This document shows, piece after piece, positions 43,964-52,859 of a stretch of DNA of 64,000 nt. A program made the translations under genes and the position numbers. The stretch's first letter is position 1. The number at the start of each line of letters is the position of its first letter. The notes beneath the pieces are model-generated. The model saw nothing but the letters and a program-made list of their open reading frames with translations, made no database searches and was not told the DNA's origin. The stretch is from Chitinophagaceae bacterium (lineage in GTDB: Bacteria > Bacteroidota > Bacteroidia > Chitinophagales > Chitinophagaceae): NCBI GenBank assembly GCA_021151685.1, contig JAGKWS010000014.1:1-64000 (forward strand), read 5' to 3'.

Positions 43964-44773
43964 TCAGAAGAGCGACATCTGTACACCCTTTGCGGTTTCG
44001 GGTTCTTTGCTGCCGGTAATGCGAAAGACTTCAGACTCGGTGTAGCGAGATGCTACCGATACCTGTACCGACTGGGCATGAGGGCGGAATGTGGCCAATG
44101 CCAGATCGGGGTCATTATTCTCGCGCGAGAGGTGCGCCAGCCACAAGTGCGACATGTAGGGGGCGCGGTAGTTGACAAATAAGTCGAGTGCCTGTTTGTT
44201 GGAAAGGTGCCCCTGATCTCCGCTGATTCTCTTCTTCAGGTGGTAGGGGTACTTGCCATTATTCAGCATGTCGTCGTCGTAGTTTGCCTCCAGAAAGGCT
44301 GCATGGCATAGCGAAAAATGGTAACGAACCTGCTCGCAAGGTGCGCCAATATCGGTAAAGACACCCACACGCACACCATTGCAGGTCACTACAAAGCTGC
44401 TTGGGTCTACAGCGTCGTGCCACTTGGCAAAGGCTGTTACCTGCATGCCTGCAATATTTACCGGCTCCAGATTGCGTAGGGGGCGCAACAAATGTGCTGG
44501 TGGCAATGTATTGCTGTTGCGTATGGTGGGCAGGCTGGCGTACACGGGCAAGTCGTAGCGTTGTGCCATTACATCGAGGCCCTTTACATGATCTATATGC
44601 TCGTGCGAAATGAATATGGCCTTCAGGCTATCGAGTGGCAGCCCCAGCTTGCGCATGCGTTTCTCCATTTCGCGTGCCGATATGCCTGCATCAATCAGCA
44701 CAGCACCCTCGCTGCTACCAATGTAGTAGCAGTTGCCGTTGCTGCCCGAATTGAGTGAGGCTACCTTTACCAT
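43964..44773 (-). CDS. MBL-fold metallo-hydrolase, YycJ/WalJ-like
   Basis: A 269-aa metallo-beta-lactamase-fold protein. It begins VASLNSGSNGNCYYIG and has the metal motif ISHEHIDHVKGLD (HxHxDH) with AFLEANYDDDMLNNGKYP, features of the YycJ/WalJ group, which are thought to be exonucleases or RNA/DNA-processing enzymes linked to cell-wall signalling in Firmicutes. Further metal His occur in KWHDA and LAHLSRENND. It is transcribed convergently with pruA. Function in Bacteroidota is unproven. Confidence 0.9.
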   Translation of the reverse strand: MVKVASLNSGSNGNCYYIGSSEGAVLIDAGISAREMEKRMRKLGLPLDSLKAIFISHEHIDHVKGLDVMAQRYDLPVYASLPTIRNSNTLPPAHLLRPLRNLEPVNIAGMQVTAFAKWHDAVDPSSFVVTCNGVRVGVFTDIGAPCEQVRYHFSLCHAAFLEANYDDDMLNNGKYPYHLKKRISGDQGHLSNKQALDLFVNYRAPYMSHLWLAHLSRENNDPDLALATFRPHAQSVQVSVASRYTESEVFRITGSKEPETAKGVQMSLF

Positions 44774-44952
44774 ATATATTCAAAGATAGGTAAACGCAGT
44801 GGTTTACAGTTGGTTACAGCCGTATCGTTATGATTGTAGAAACAATATGTAGATAACGGTGCTGGTTTTGTGGAAATCGGCTGTATTTGCATCTGTATCA
44901 GGTGCGCAAATGATGTGGTGAGACCGTATATTGTGAATCAAATATTGCCCGA

Positions 44953-45528
44953 TTGGCACTTTTTTCCAGACATACTACCTATACCGATGACGAGTTGCTG
45001 CGGTTATACCGGCAAAGTGCCGATAACCAGTGGCTTGGTGCATTGCTGCAACGGTATACAGGTATGCTGCTTGGGGTTGGTATTAAATACCTGAAAGACG
45101 AGGCACTGGCCGAAGACGCTGTGCAACATGTGTTTGAGCTGGCACTAACAAAACTGCCGGCTGGCGAGATTGCCAACTTCAAGGGCTGGCTATATGTACT
45201 GATGCGCAACTACTGCCTGCAATACCTGCGCGACAGAAAACCGATGGCCGGCGACAATGTGCTGGAACAATATGATGGCACGGCCGACACGGGAGCAGAT
45301 GTGCGCCTGCTGGAAGAACAACTGACACACGTAGCAGATGCTCTTACAGAGATAGCAGAGGAGCAGCGAATAACTATAACACTCTTTTACCTGCAAAAAC
45401 ACAGCTACGAACAGATAATTGAGAAAACAGGGTTTACCTTTATGCAGGTGAAGAGTTACATACAGAATGGTAAACGTAACCTGAAAACGATATTGATGCG
45501 GAAGTTTCGGAATAGCGGAAATGAGTAA
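44953..45528 (+). CDS. ECF-type RNA polymerase sigma factor
   Basis: A 191-aa sigma-70 family protein. Region 2 has DDELLRLYRQSADNQWLGALLQRYTGMLLGVGIKYL and DAVQHVFELALTKL; region 4 has EEQRITITLFYLQKHSYEQIIEKTGFTFMQVKSYIQNGKRNLK. The only usable start in the open frame is the TTG at 44953, since a stop lies 13 codons upstream. The next gene overlaps by 8 bp and encodes a small membrane protein, presumably its anti-sigma factor. Target genes are unknown. Confidence 0.92.
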   Translation: MALFSRHTTYTDDELLRLYRQSADNQWLGALLQRYTGMLLGVGIKYLKDEALAEDAVQHVFELALTKLPAGEIANFKGWLYVLMRNYCLQYLRDRKPMAGDNVLEQYDGTADTGADVRLLEEQLTHVADALTEIAEEQRITITLFYLQKHSYEQIIEKTGFTFMQVKSYIQNGKRNLKTILMRKFRNSGNE

Positions 45529-45871
45529 TGTACACGACATATGGCCAAAGGGTTCGGGACGGATATCTGAACAGCAGTTGCTTGCCTACATGGAGGGTAC
45601 GCTGAGTGAAGCTGACCGGAGGGAGGTGGAATTGTGGCTATCGGAAGAAGGCATGGAAAGCGATGCCTACGATGGGCTGGTGCAGATAAATGCACCTGAG
45701 CGCAGTGCCTCTATAGCCCGTATAAACAGTGGGCTACGCAAAAAACTAAAAAAGAAAAAACGCACTACCCCCATTATGTCGCAGTATTATCCGGTAGTGG
45801 CTGTATTGCTGATACTGCTGCTGGCATTGGTAGCCTGGCTGGTATACCGTATGTGTATTGTTGTTCTGTAG
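45521..45871 (+). CDS. Putative anti-sigma factor (one membrane helix)
   Basis: A 116-aa protein: a cytoplasmic N-terminal part with ISEQQLLAYMEGTLSEADRREVELWL, which resembles the zinc-free anti-sigma domains of Bacteroidota, a basic linker (KKLKKKKRTT) and one C-terminal membrane helix (about 92-112, PVVAVLLILLLALVAWLVY). The 8-bp overlap with the sigma gene supports the role. It lacks a periplasmic sensor domain, so the signal may come through another protein. Confidence 0.75.
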   Translation: MSNVHDIWPKGSGRISEQQLLAYMEGTLSEADRREVELWLSEEGMESDAYDGLVQINAPERSASIARINSGLRKKLKKKKRTTPIMSQYYPVVAVLLILLLALVAWLVYRMCIVVL

Positions 45872-45929
45872 CACGTACTTATCTATAAATGCGTACATTT
45901 ACCTGTATCAGACTAATTTGTACAAGGTT

Positions 45930-46553
45930 ATGAAAGGTGCCGGTGATAATGCGCAGTTGCTGAGTGGGGTGTCGGATATGTTGATCAACAACATTGGAGA
46001 ACCTTTGTGGCTGGTAGATAATCAACTGAACATATTGGACAGTAACAAGGCATTTGCCCTATGGGTGGCACACTTTATAGGGCAGCCATTGGGCAAGGGC
46101 GACAATGTGCTGTTTGAGGGAAAAAACAAGCTCTATGCCGATAAGTTTGAAACCTGTTACAAGTTGGCCCTGACAGGGCACAACTTTCGGACGGTAGAGG
46201 ATATGCACATAGATGGTGCTGTACACTATACCAGTGTGTGGTTTCAGGCGGTGAAGAATGCCGAAGACGAGGTGGTGGGGGTGTGCTGTAGTGCCCGCGA
46301 TATAACCGAACACCGCAGGCATATAAAAACAATAGAACAGCAGAACGAGGTGCTGCGAGAGATAGCCTTTATAGCCTCGCACAAAATACGTGGCCCGCTG
46401 GCCACCATTATGGGGCTGGAGCAGTTATATAATCGCGAGAACCCGGCAGATACAGAAAATGCACAACTGATAGAGGGTATCAGGAAGATGTGTACCGACA
46501 TGGATGAAATGATTCACCACGTTGTCAGGATGTCTAATTCGCTGGGTGTGTAA
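45930..46553 (+). CDS. PAS plus dimerisation/phospho-acceptor protein without ATPase domain
   Basis: The open frame starts at 45858, but the ATG at 45930 (MKGAGDNAQLL) begins the domain, giving 207 aa. Residues about 15-125 form a PAS domain (EPLWLVDNQLNILDSNKAF ... CCSARDITEHRRH). A helical pair with IASHKIRGPLATIMGL follows, the H-box of a histidine kinase. The protein then ends, with no N, G1 or G2 boxes. It may be a phosphotransfer or dimerisation partner of another kinase, or a fragment. It lies 58 bp after the anti-sigma gene and ahead of a bidirectional terminator. Confidence 0.8.
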   Translation: MKGAGDNAQLLSGVSDMLINNIGEPLWLVDNQLNILDSNKAFALWVAHFIGQPLGKGDNVLFEGKNKLYADKFETCYKLALTGHNFRTVEDMHIDGAVHYTSVWFQAVKNAEDEVVGVCCSARDITEHRRHIKTIEQQNEVLREIAFIASHKIRGPLATIMGLEQLYNRENPADTENAQLIEGIRKMCTDMDEMIHHVVRMSNSLGV

Positions 46554-46594
46554 ATACTGCCCTATGTAAATATCATTTTTGGGTAGTATATAAT

Positions 46595-46650
46595 AACGAA
46601 ACACAAATACTTATGGCAGAATTGAGGGCCATAAATATTTGTGTTTCGTT
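46595..46650. terminator. Strong bidirectional terminator
   Basis: A stem of about 21 bp with one mismatch (46597-46617 with 46628-46648), extending by AA/TT at the base, sits between the convergent genes ending at 46553 and 46681. Confidence 0.88.
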
Positions 46651-46680
46651 GTTGCTGTTATTCTATTTGTCAGGCAGTTC

Positions 46681-47781
46681 TTAGCGTACTATTTTCACTA
46701 CACCCCATTCTTGCCCGGCGGTTATTCTTGCCATGTAGTTGCCAGCTGGCAATGCATCAAGGTTCAGGTCTTTTTTGTTGGTATATGTTTGCAGCAGCTT
46801 GCCGCCCATGTCATATACTTCTACTACATAGGTTTTCCAGCTATCGGGCAATTGTAGTGTTACAAGCCCATTGGCAGCTGGGGTAGGGTAGGCAGCTATG
46901 CTGGTATTTTGACTTTTCACACGTGATACACTGGTAGCAAACTCGGGCCGGTAGTGGTCTCGGTATCGTACTGTGGTAGGCAGCTCGGCACCACCCACCG
47001 ATATGGCCGATGCAAACAAGGCCGGCATATGGTCGCCATTTACCAGCCATCTATACTCTACAGTGGTGCGTGGCAAACCAAAGGTGGTGCCGCTGAAGGT
47101 TACAGAGTCTATCTCTACAATTTCGGACCGCACGCGAATGCATGGCGTTGGTGTAGTGTAGTATGGGGTGGTAATGTTACCCCAGCCGTCTACACGGGTA
47201 TACCGGGTTCCCTTTTGTTCTATGCTGCCAGCAGAGGCTGCGCCAAACTTCAGGTGAAAATCGTTGGATGCCATGGTGCCGTAGCTGAGCGGAAAATGGT
47301 ACAACATATCGGGTTGTATATAGTCGGTACCCAGTGCAAAACCGGTAATGGTGGCACTGAATGCCTCTGCTACAAAACAAGACGGGCTGGTGAATTTAGA
47401 ATAGTAGTTACGCAGGTCTTTGATAGTGATACCCGAAGATATGAGCCCAAGCCCCGGAATGCTATCGGCAATAATGGTGCCGTAGCTGTAGCGGGCCGAT
47501 ATGCCCGGTAGCAAAGGCGGTAAACCCAATAGCAAGGGATTAACCTCGCCGGGGTATTTGTACTCTTCCATCCCTTGCCCGGTGGCAATCAGTTCGTAGT
47601 TCCATGTACGTGCCGCACCACTGTCTGCAGCCCACGATGCTGCACCGGTTGGTGTTGTGGTGCTATACCGCAGCGTGTCGCCATGTACGGGCATATCATC
47701 GGCAGTAATAGTGATTTGAGCTTGAACAGTGTTGAGTGCGAGCAATGCTGCTGTGGTGGAGAGGAGGAACTTCATGGACAT
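46681..47781 (-). CDS. Secreted protein with T9SS C-terminal sorting domain, function unknown
   Basis: The start at 47781 (MSMKFLLSTTAALLALNTVQAQ) opens directly with a signal peptide; the frame upstream to 47802 adds seven polar residues. The mature part is about 340 residues, beta-rich, with conserved-looking Trp and Tyr but no enzymatic motif I recognise. The last 75 residues (IAAYPTPAANGLVTLQLPDSW ... GQEWGVVKIVR) are a type A T9SS sorting domain, so it should be exported and perhaps attached to the cell surface. Ends at the strong bidirectional terminator. Confidence 0.78.
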   Translation of the reverse strand: MSMKFLLSTTAALLALNTVQAQITITADDMPVHGDTLRYSTTTPTGAASWAADSGAARTWNYELIATGQGMEEYKYPGEVNPLLLGLPPLLPGISARYSYGTIIADSIPGLGLISSGITIKDLRNYYSKFTSPSCFVAEAFSATITGFALGTDYIQPDMLYHFPLSYGTMASNDFHLKFGAASAGSIEQKGTRYTRVDGWGNITTPYYTTPTPCIRVRSEIVEIDSVTFSGTTFGLPRTTVEYRWLVNGDHMPALFASAISVGGAELPTTVRYRDHYRPEFATSVSRVKSQNTSIAAYPTPAANGLVTLQLPDSWKTYVVEVYDMGGKLLQTYTNKKDLNLDALPAGNYMARITAGQEWGVVKIVR

Positions 47782-47909
47782 GGAATTTTGGTAAATATAC
47801 AAATCAAATGTTGATTTTCTTTTCGTGATATGTTTGATTGGTTGTCTGTCATATTGTTATTGAGGACTGTTTGGGGAAAGTTTTCTTTATTCGGGTGCCC
47901 ATAATGGCC

Positions 47910-47917
47910 TAATTTTG
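47910..47917 (+). promoter_or_regulatory. -7 promoter box of hutU
   Basis: TAATTTTG matches TAnnTTTG, 32 bp before the hutU ATG. The -33 element is unclear. Confidence 0.5.
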
Positions 47918-47949
47918 CCACATTATTCAAAAAACGGAATAGAAAAGCA

Positions 47950-49605
47950 ATGGATATGACTACACAGCATCGTGTTATCAGAGCTCCGAGGGGCGCGCAA
48001 CTGACGTGTAAGAACTGGGTAACAGAGGCTGCTTACCGGATGATACAGAACAATTTGGATCCGGAAGTGGCAGAGCGTCCGGAGGATTTGGTGGTATATG
48101 GTGGCATAGGCAAGGCAGCCCGTAACTGGCCCGCATTCGATAAGATATTGGAATGCCTGCGCAACCTGGAGGAGGATGAAACGCTGATAGTGCAGAGTGG
48201 CAAGCCGGTGGGGGTGCTGCGCTCGCATAAAAATGCACCGCGTGTACTGATAGCCAATAGCAATCTGGTAGGTAACTGGGCCAATTGGGAGCACTTTCGC
48301 GAGTTGGAGGCCAAGGGCTTGATGATGTACGGCCAAATGACGGCCGGTAGTTGGATATACATTGGTTCGCAAGGTATTGTACAGGGTACGTACGAAACCT
48401 ACCTGAGCCTTGCCGACAAACATTATGGTGGCACCCTGAAGGGTACGCTGAATGTGACGGCCGGTCTTGGTGGTATGGGAGGGGCTCAGCCATTGGCTAT
48501 TACCATGAATGAAGGCGTGTGTTTGGCCGCCGAGATAGAAGAGTGGCGTATACTGAAGCGTATAGAAACCCGCTATCTGGACAAGTGGACGAGCAATATA
48601 GACGAAGCCATAGACTGGTCGCTTGATGCCAAAGCCAAAGGCGAGCGGGTATCTATTGGGGTATGCTGCAACGTGGTAGACCTGCTGCAACGCCTGCTGG
48701 ACCGCAACATAACCCCCGATACACTGACCGACCAGACATCGGCACACGATGCGCTGATAGGTTACTTCCCCCAGAATATGACGGTGGCTGAGGCCAATGT
48801 ACTGCGCAGGCAGAACCCGGCAGAATACGAACGTTTGTCGCTGGATACGATGGCACGCCACGTAGCGCAAATGCTGGAGCTGCAGAGCCGTGGTGCTATT
48901 ACCTTCGACTATGGTAACAACCTGCGCGGCCAGGCGAAGGATAAACGCCATGTGATGAACGCATTTAACTTCCCCGGCTTTGTACCTGCATACATACGTC
49001 CGCTGTTTTGTGAGGGCAAGGGCCCCTTCCGCTGGGTAGCATTGAGTGGTGACCCCGAGGATATATATACTACTGATAAAGCCCTGATGGAGCTGTTCCC
49101 CGAAAATAAGGGACTGCACCGTTGGCTGACTATGGCCCGCGAGCGCATAGCGTTTCAGGGCTTGCCCGCCCGTATTTGCTGGCTGGGTATGGGCGACCGC
49201 GAAAAGGCAGGGCTGCTCTTCAATGAGTTGGTACGTACAGGCAAGGTAAAGGCACCGATTGTTATTGGTCGCGACCATTTGGATACGGGCTCTGTAGCAT
49301 CGCCCAACCGCGAGACAGAAGCCATGAAAGACGGTAGCGATGCCGTAGCCGACTGGCCGATACTGAATGCACTTGTGAACACGGCAGGGGGTGCCAGTTG
49401 GGTATCCTTCCATCATGGTGGTGGTGTGGGTATGGGCTATAGCCTGCATGCCGGTATGGTGATAGTGGCCGATGGTACTGCCGATGCTGAAGAACGCCTG
49501 CGCCGTGTGCTGCACAACGACCCTGCTATGGGCGTTATCCGTCATGCCGATGCCGGCTATGATGAGGCGATTGCCACCGGCGAGGAATTTGGTTTGAATT
49601 TGTAA
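47950..49605 (+). CDS. hutU: Urocanate hydratase
   Basis: Converts urocanate to imidazolonepropionate, the second step of histidine degradation, using a tightly bound NAD. The 551-aa length is standard. Motifs: LVVYGGIGKAARNW, the NAD-binding GLGGMGGAQPLA, VCCNVVDLLQRLL, and the conserved GDREKAGLLFNELVRTGKVKAPIVIGRDHLD block near the C-terminus, followed by HHGGGVGMGYSLHAG. No hutH, hutI or regulator is next to it, so the pathway is dispersed. A 568-codon open frame on the other strand is a shadow of this gene. Confidence 0.96.
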   Translation: MDMTTQHRVIRAPRGAQLTCKNWVTEAAYRMIQNNLDPEVAERPEDLVVYGGIGKAARNWPAFDKILECLRNLEEDETLIVQSGKPVGVLRSHKNAPRVLIANSNLVGNWANWEHFRELEAKGLMMYGQMTAGSWIYIGSQGIVQGTYETYLSLADKHYGGTLKGTLNVTAGLGGMGGAQPLAITMNEGVCLAAEIEEWRILKRIETRYLDKWTSNIDEAIDWSLDAKAKGERVSIGVCCNVVDLLQRLLDRNITPDTLTDQTSAHDALIGYFPQNMTVAEANVLRRQNPAEYERLSLDTMARHVAQMLELQSRGAITFDYGNNLRGQAKDKRHVMNAFNFPGFVPAYIRPLFCEGKGPFRWVALSGDPEDIYTTDKALMELFPENKGLHRWLTMARERIAFQGLPARICWLGMGDREKAGLLFNELVRTGKVKAPIVIGRDHLDTGSVASPNRETEAMKDGSDAVADWPILNALVNTAGGASWVSFHHGGGVGMGYSLHAGMVIVADGTADAEERLRRVLHNDPAMGVIRHADAGYDEAIATGEEFGLNL

Positions 49606-49704
49606 TTGGGTAATAGATTTGTCCGGCAATGCTTCCAGAAAAGGGAGTATTGCCGGATTTTTTATTTTTATTGGCGGTATCTCTCAGTTGTTTTCAGCAA
49701 CTTT

Positions 49705-51243
49705 ATGCACTGTATGGGTCGTAGTATTTTATTGGGTGTGGCATGGCTACTGGTTGCGGGTACATTGCATGCGCAGCGTGCTGTGCCTGTAGATACGGGC
49801 AGTGTGCCCATGGTGTTGCGCCAGCCCGATAGCCGTTTAATTTACTTTGCGGCTACAGGGGGCAACTTTTACTCGGACAGGCTCTATGCCAGTGGCGAGG
49901 TAGATGATGCGTACAATGGTATCAGAACATCGAAAAAGGCATGGGGGCCTGCGGGCAGTTGCCGAACACGTACGGCCACGCTGGACAAATGGAACCGAAT
50001 ATTGATAGCAGGGAGTTGCCGCAAGGCGGGGCATTCGGTGCCTACGCTGGTGCGTCTGAACAAGACTGGCGACCCTGATGGCGACTTTGAAGGTATGGTG
50101 CAGCCGGCAGTGGGCGATTCGGCTCGTTTTGAAGCTATGGTGCCCCTGCCCGATGAGCGTATGATGGGTGTGGGTACCTGCTGGACGAGTGGGGTGGCGC
50201 ATCTATTTCTTTCGGGCCACCAATACAATGGTGCGCGCGATGAACGCTTTGGCACGGCCGGTGTACTAATAGACGAAACCCTGCCCGGTAGTGTGTATGC
50301 CATAGGGGCAGCCCGGCAGCCAGATGGCAAGCTGGTGGTGTGCGCCAATGCCGTAACCGACGATAGCACAGCTATGCTGCTGGTGCGCTATGCGCCCGGT
50401 GGCAACCGCGATATGTCTTTTGGGCAGAATGGTGCGGTAGCACTTTCAGAAGGGGGCAATGCAACAATATGGGGAAGGAAGATGCTGATGCTGGCTGATG
50501 GCGGTATACAAGCGGGCGGTACTATTACCAATGCCGATGGCAGTAAAACACTGTTTTTGGCAAAATATACCGCCAACGGACAGGCCGATACTACTTTTGG
50601 TAAAGGCGGTGTGACAAAAATACCGCTTATGGCCAGTGGGCGTATGGATGATATGGCTTTCCTGCCCGATAGTGGCTTGCTAATATCGGCCACGGGCAAG
50701 GCAAAAGCGGTAATGAACGGGTCGCGGCAGATATTGCTGCGATGCAATGCTGCCGGCAAGCTGGATAGCGCATGGGGCTATGGGGCCCCCAACGGTATTA
50801 AACCGCAGATACTGAAAAATGGTGCATTGGCGGTGGGGCATTCTATTGCAGTATCGCCACTGGACGGGCGGGCATATGCCATTAGCGAAATGACGGAAGC
50901 CGGTAAGCCCGAAACTTCGGTGTACCTGAGTGCGTTTTTGCAGAGTAATGATTTGGGAATAGTGGATATGGCCGATAGACGGCGGCAAAATCTGGTATAT
51001 CCGTTGTTGGTAGAGGGTGGTATTAGCTTCGATTATGAGTTGGTAGACAGCCAGCGTGTGACCGTTACCGTAACAGACGAGGCCGGGAAAACGCTAAGTA
51101 CTATTGCCCAAAACGAACTGAAGCAGGAAGGAGAACATCAACTGACGGTGCCGCTGCCGGCAACATGGCCCGCAGGGCGATACGTAGTGATATTGGCTAC
51201 ATCGGAAGACAAGAAAACAAGTATAGACATTTTTAAGAAATAG
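49705..51243 (+). CDS. Secreted delta-60 repeat protein with T9SS-like C-terminal domain
   Basis: The frame is open from 49606, but ATG 49705 (or 49714) precedes the signal peptide GRSILLGVAWLLVAGTLHAQ, giving 512 aa. The mature part contains delta-60-type beta-propeller blades, seen as ARDERFGTAGVLID, GNRDMSFGQNGAVAL and GQADTTFGKGGVTKI at roughly 55-60-residue spacing. The last 80 residues form a beta-sandwich like a T9SS sorting domain (KTLSTIAQNELKQEGEHQLTVPL...). Role unknown; probably a surface or secreted protein. The ispF gene follows 2 bp later. Confidence 0.78.
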   Translation: MHCMGRSILLGVAWLLVAGTLHAQRAVPVDTGSVPMVLRQPDSRLIYFAATGGNFYSDRLYASGEVDDAYNGIRTSKKAWGPAGSCRTRTATLDKWNRILIAGSCRKAGHSVPTLVRLNKTGDPDGDFEGMVQPAVGDSARFEAMVPLPDERMMGVGTCWTSGVAHLFLSGHQYNGARDERFGTAGVLIDETLPGSVYAIGAARQPDGKLVVCANAVTDDSTAMLLVRYAPGGNRDMSFGQNGAVALSEGGNATIWGRKMLMLADGGIQAGGTITNADGSKTLFLAKYTANGQADTTFGKGGVTKIPLMASGRMDDMAFLPDSGLLISATGKAKAVMNGSRQILLRCNAAGKLDSAWGYGAPNGIKPQILKNGALAVGHSIAVSPLDGRAYAISEMTEAGKPETSVYLSAFLQSNDLGIVDMADRRRQNLVYPLLVEGGISFDYELVDSQRVTVTVTDEAGKTLSTIAQNELKQEGEHQLTVPLPATWPAGRYVVILATSEDKKTSIDIFKK

Positions 51244-51245
51244 CT

Positions 51246-51722
51246 ATGTACCGTATAGGACAGGGAATAGATTTCCACAAGATGGTGGAAGGACGCGAGT
51301 TTTGGTTGGGTGGAGTGCTGATACCGCATACCAGGGGAGCTTTGGGCCACTCTGATGCCGATGTGTTGCTGCATGCCATTTGCGATGCCCTGCTGGGTGC
51401 GCTGGCACTGGGCGACATTGGCCATCATTTTCCCGATACCGACCCTGCTTACAAGGGTATAGATAGCAAGCTGCTACTGGCCCATACCTACAAAATTATT
51501 CGCGAAAAGGGCTACAAAGTAGTGAACGTAGACAGTACCATACTGCTGCAAGCCCCCAAGATAAAGAAGTATGCCGATGCCATGCGTGCTGCCATTGCCA
51601 GTATACTGGAGCTAACGACAGACGATGTATCGGTAAAGGCCACCACTACCGAAACACTTAGCTTTATAGGCCGCGAAGAGGGCATAGTGGCTACGGCCAA
51701 TGTGCTGCTGGTACGAGGGTAG
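51246..51722 (+). CDS. ispF: 2-C-methyl-D-erythritol 2,4-cyclodiphosphate synthase
   Basis: Cyclises CDP-ME-2-phosphate in the non-mevalonate isoprenoid pathway. The 158-aa length is standard. Zinc ligands are D9 and H11 (IDFHKM) and H43 (LLHAICDALLGA). GHSDADVLLH, GDIGHHFPDTDP and the C-terminal KATTTETLSFIGREEGI are family signatures. It lies 2 bp after the secreted delta-60 gene, although the two functions are unrelated. No other MEP pathway gene is in the window. Confidence 0.96.
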   Translation: MYRIGQGIDFHKMVEGREFWLGGVLIPHTRGALGHSDADVLLHAICDALLGALALGDIGHHFPDTDPAYKGIDSKLLLAHTYKIIREKGYKVVNVDSTILLQAPKIKKYADAMRAAIASILELTTDDVSVKATTTETLSFIGREEGIVATANVLLVRG

Positions 51723-51733
51723 GGAAAGTGCGC

Positions 51734-52093
51734 TTAATATGCTTGAATTAATATCTCGGCCGGTATGTGCAAGCTTTCGGAGAGCTTTCTGATCATGGAT
51801 AAGCTCAATTTGCGTTTCCCGGAGAGAATTTCGGATTTTCTGGAACGGTTGCCCAGAAGTTTTGACAATTCAGTTTCCGACATATTCATTTGCTCCAATC
51901 TGAATCTTATTGCCTCCAATGGATTGGGAGGAGGTACAGGATAGTGCTGTTCCTCATATTCTTTTACAAGAATAGACAGCACCTCCAGTTCGTCCGACTC
52001 GATGGAACCCGGAACAAGGTCTTGTTGCATCAGTGCATAGATGCGTGATAACGCATCTTGATATTGGTTGTCATTTTTGATGGGCTTTATCAT
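51734..52093 (-). CDS. HigA-like helix-turn-helix antitoxin without its toxin
   Basis: A 119-aa protein. The N-terminal acidic part (QYQDALSRIYALMQQDLVPGS...LVKEYEEQHYPVPPPNPLEAIRFRLEQ) is typical of the COG5499 HigA type. The HTH follows (MSETELSKLLGNRSRKSEILSGKRKLSLSMIRKL). In intact systems a HigB toxin of about 100 aa lies immediately upstream; here only 28 bp separate it from yggS, so no toxin is present. It may be an orphan regulator or addiction relic. Confidence 0.85.
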   Translation of the reverse strand: MIKPIKNDNQYQDALSRIYALMQQDLVPGSIESDELEVLSILVKEYEEQHYPVPPPNPLEAIRFRLEQMNMSETELSKLLGNRSRKSEILSGKRKLSLSMIRKLSESLHIPAEILIQAY

Positions 52094-52121
52094 GTGGCGT
52101 TTTTATGCTTACTACTTTTCT

Positions 52122-52793
52122 CTACCTGCTCCCAAACAACATACTACCCACTCTTACCATGTTGCCGCCTTCTGCGAGGGCCAGTTTGTAGTCGGCACTC
52201 ATGCCTATAGACTTGAGTGCGAAATAGGGTTTGGCAAAAAAAGTGGTTTCGGCAAGGTGCTGGAAAAAGTTGTTGAGCCGGGCAAATTCGCTGCGTATCT
52301 GTGCTTCGTTGTCAGTGTTCGATGCCATGCCCATCAGGCCGCAGATGCGTATGTTGGCAAACTGCTCTGGTTGGGCTGCAACGTGTTCCAGCAAGCCAAA
52401 TATCTCGGCCTCTTCCATGCCAAATTTGGTGTCTTCATCTGCTATGTACATCTGTAGCAGCACATCTATAGTGCGGTTGTTTTTGGCGGCCTGCTTGCTT
52501 ATTTCCTGTAGTAGTTTGGTGCTGTCTACAGCATGTATCAGGTGTACAAAGGGGGCTATGTACTTTATCTTGTTGCTTTGCAAGTGCCCTATAAAATGCC
52601 AATGAATATCGGAAGGCAAAACTGCTTGTTTATCTACCAACTCCTGCACATAATTTTCACCAAAGTGCCGCTGCCCCAGTTGGTACAGCTCCATAATGTC
52701 GGTAGCGGGTTTGGTTTTAGATACCGCTATCAGTGTGGCACCTGCCGCATTCAGTTCATTGGTTAGTTGCTCCCAGTTGGCTTTGTGAATCAT
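52122..52793 (-). CDS. YggS family pyridoxal phosphate homeostasis protein
   Basis: A 223-aa PLP-binding protein that buffers vitamin B6. The start is set at 52793 (MIHKANWEQL) because the longer frame to 52820 runs into a terminator hairpin. Motifs are LIAVSKTKP with the PLP Lys, FGENYVQELVDK, WHFIGHLQSNK, CGLMGMAS and LALAEGGNMVRVGSMLFG. It does not extend into an adjacent proC or septum gene cluster as in other phyla. It lies 28 bp upstream of the HigA-like gene on the same strand. Confidence 0.94.
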   Translation of the reverse strand: MIHKANWEQLTNELNAAGATLIAVSKTKPATDIMELYQLGQRHFGENYVQELVDKQAVLPSDIHWHFIGHLQSNKIKYIAPFVHLIHAVDSTKLLQEISKQAAKNNRTIDVLLQMYIADEDTKFGMEEAEIFGLLEHVAAQPEQFANIRICGLMGMASNTDNEAQIRSEFARLNNFFQHLAETTFFAKPYFALKSIGMSADYKLALAEGGNMVRVGSMLFGSR

Positions 52794-52802
52794 GATGCCT
52801 GC

Positions 52803-52837
52803 AAAAATAAGGCCGGGCAACCCAATGTTACCCGGCC
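52803..52837 (-). terminator. Rho-independent terminator of recQ
   Basis: A stem GGCCGGG (52811-52817) with CCCGGCC (52831-52837), extended by an inner AAC/GTT pair, is followed on the minus strand by TTATTTTTGC. It lies 22 bp after the recQ stop. Confidence 0.85.
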
Positions 52838-52859
52838 TGTATCTATTATTTTGATGCCA

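Noticed and set aside
47923..49629. Minus-strand open frame of 568 codons
   Set aside because: It is antisense to hutU, which is fully conserved. The frame stays open because of codon bias on the coding strand.
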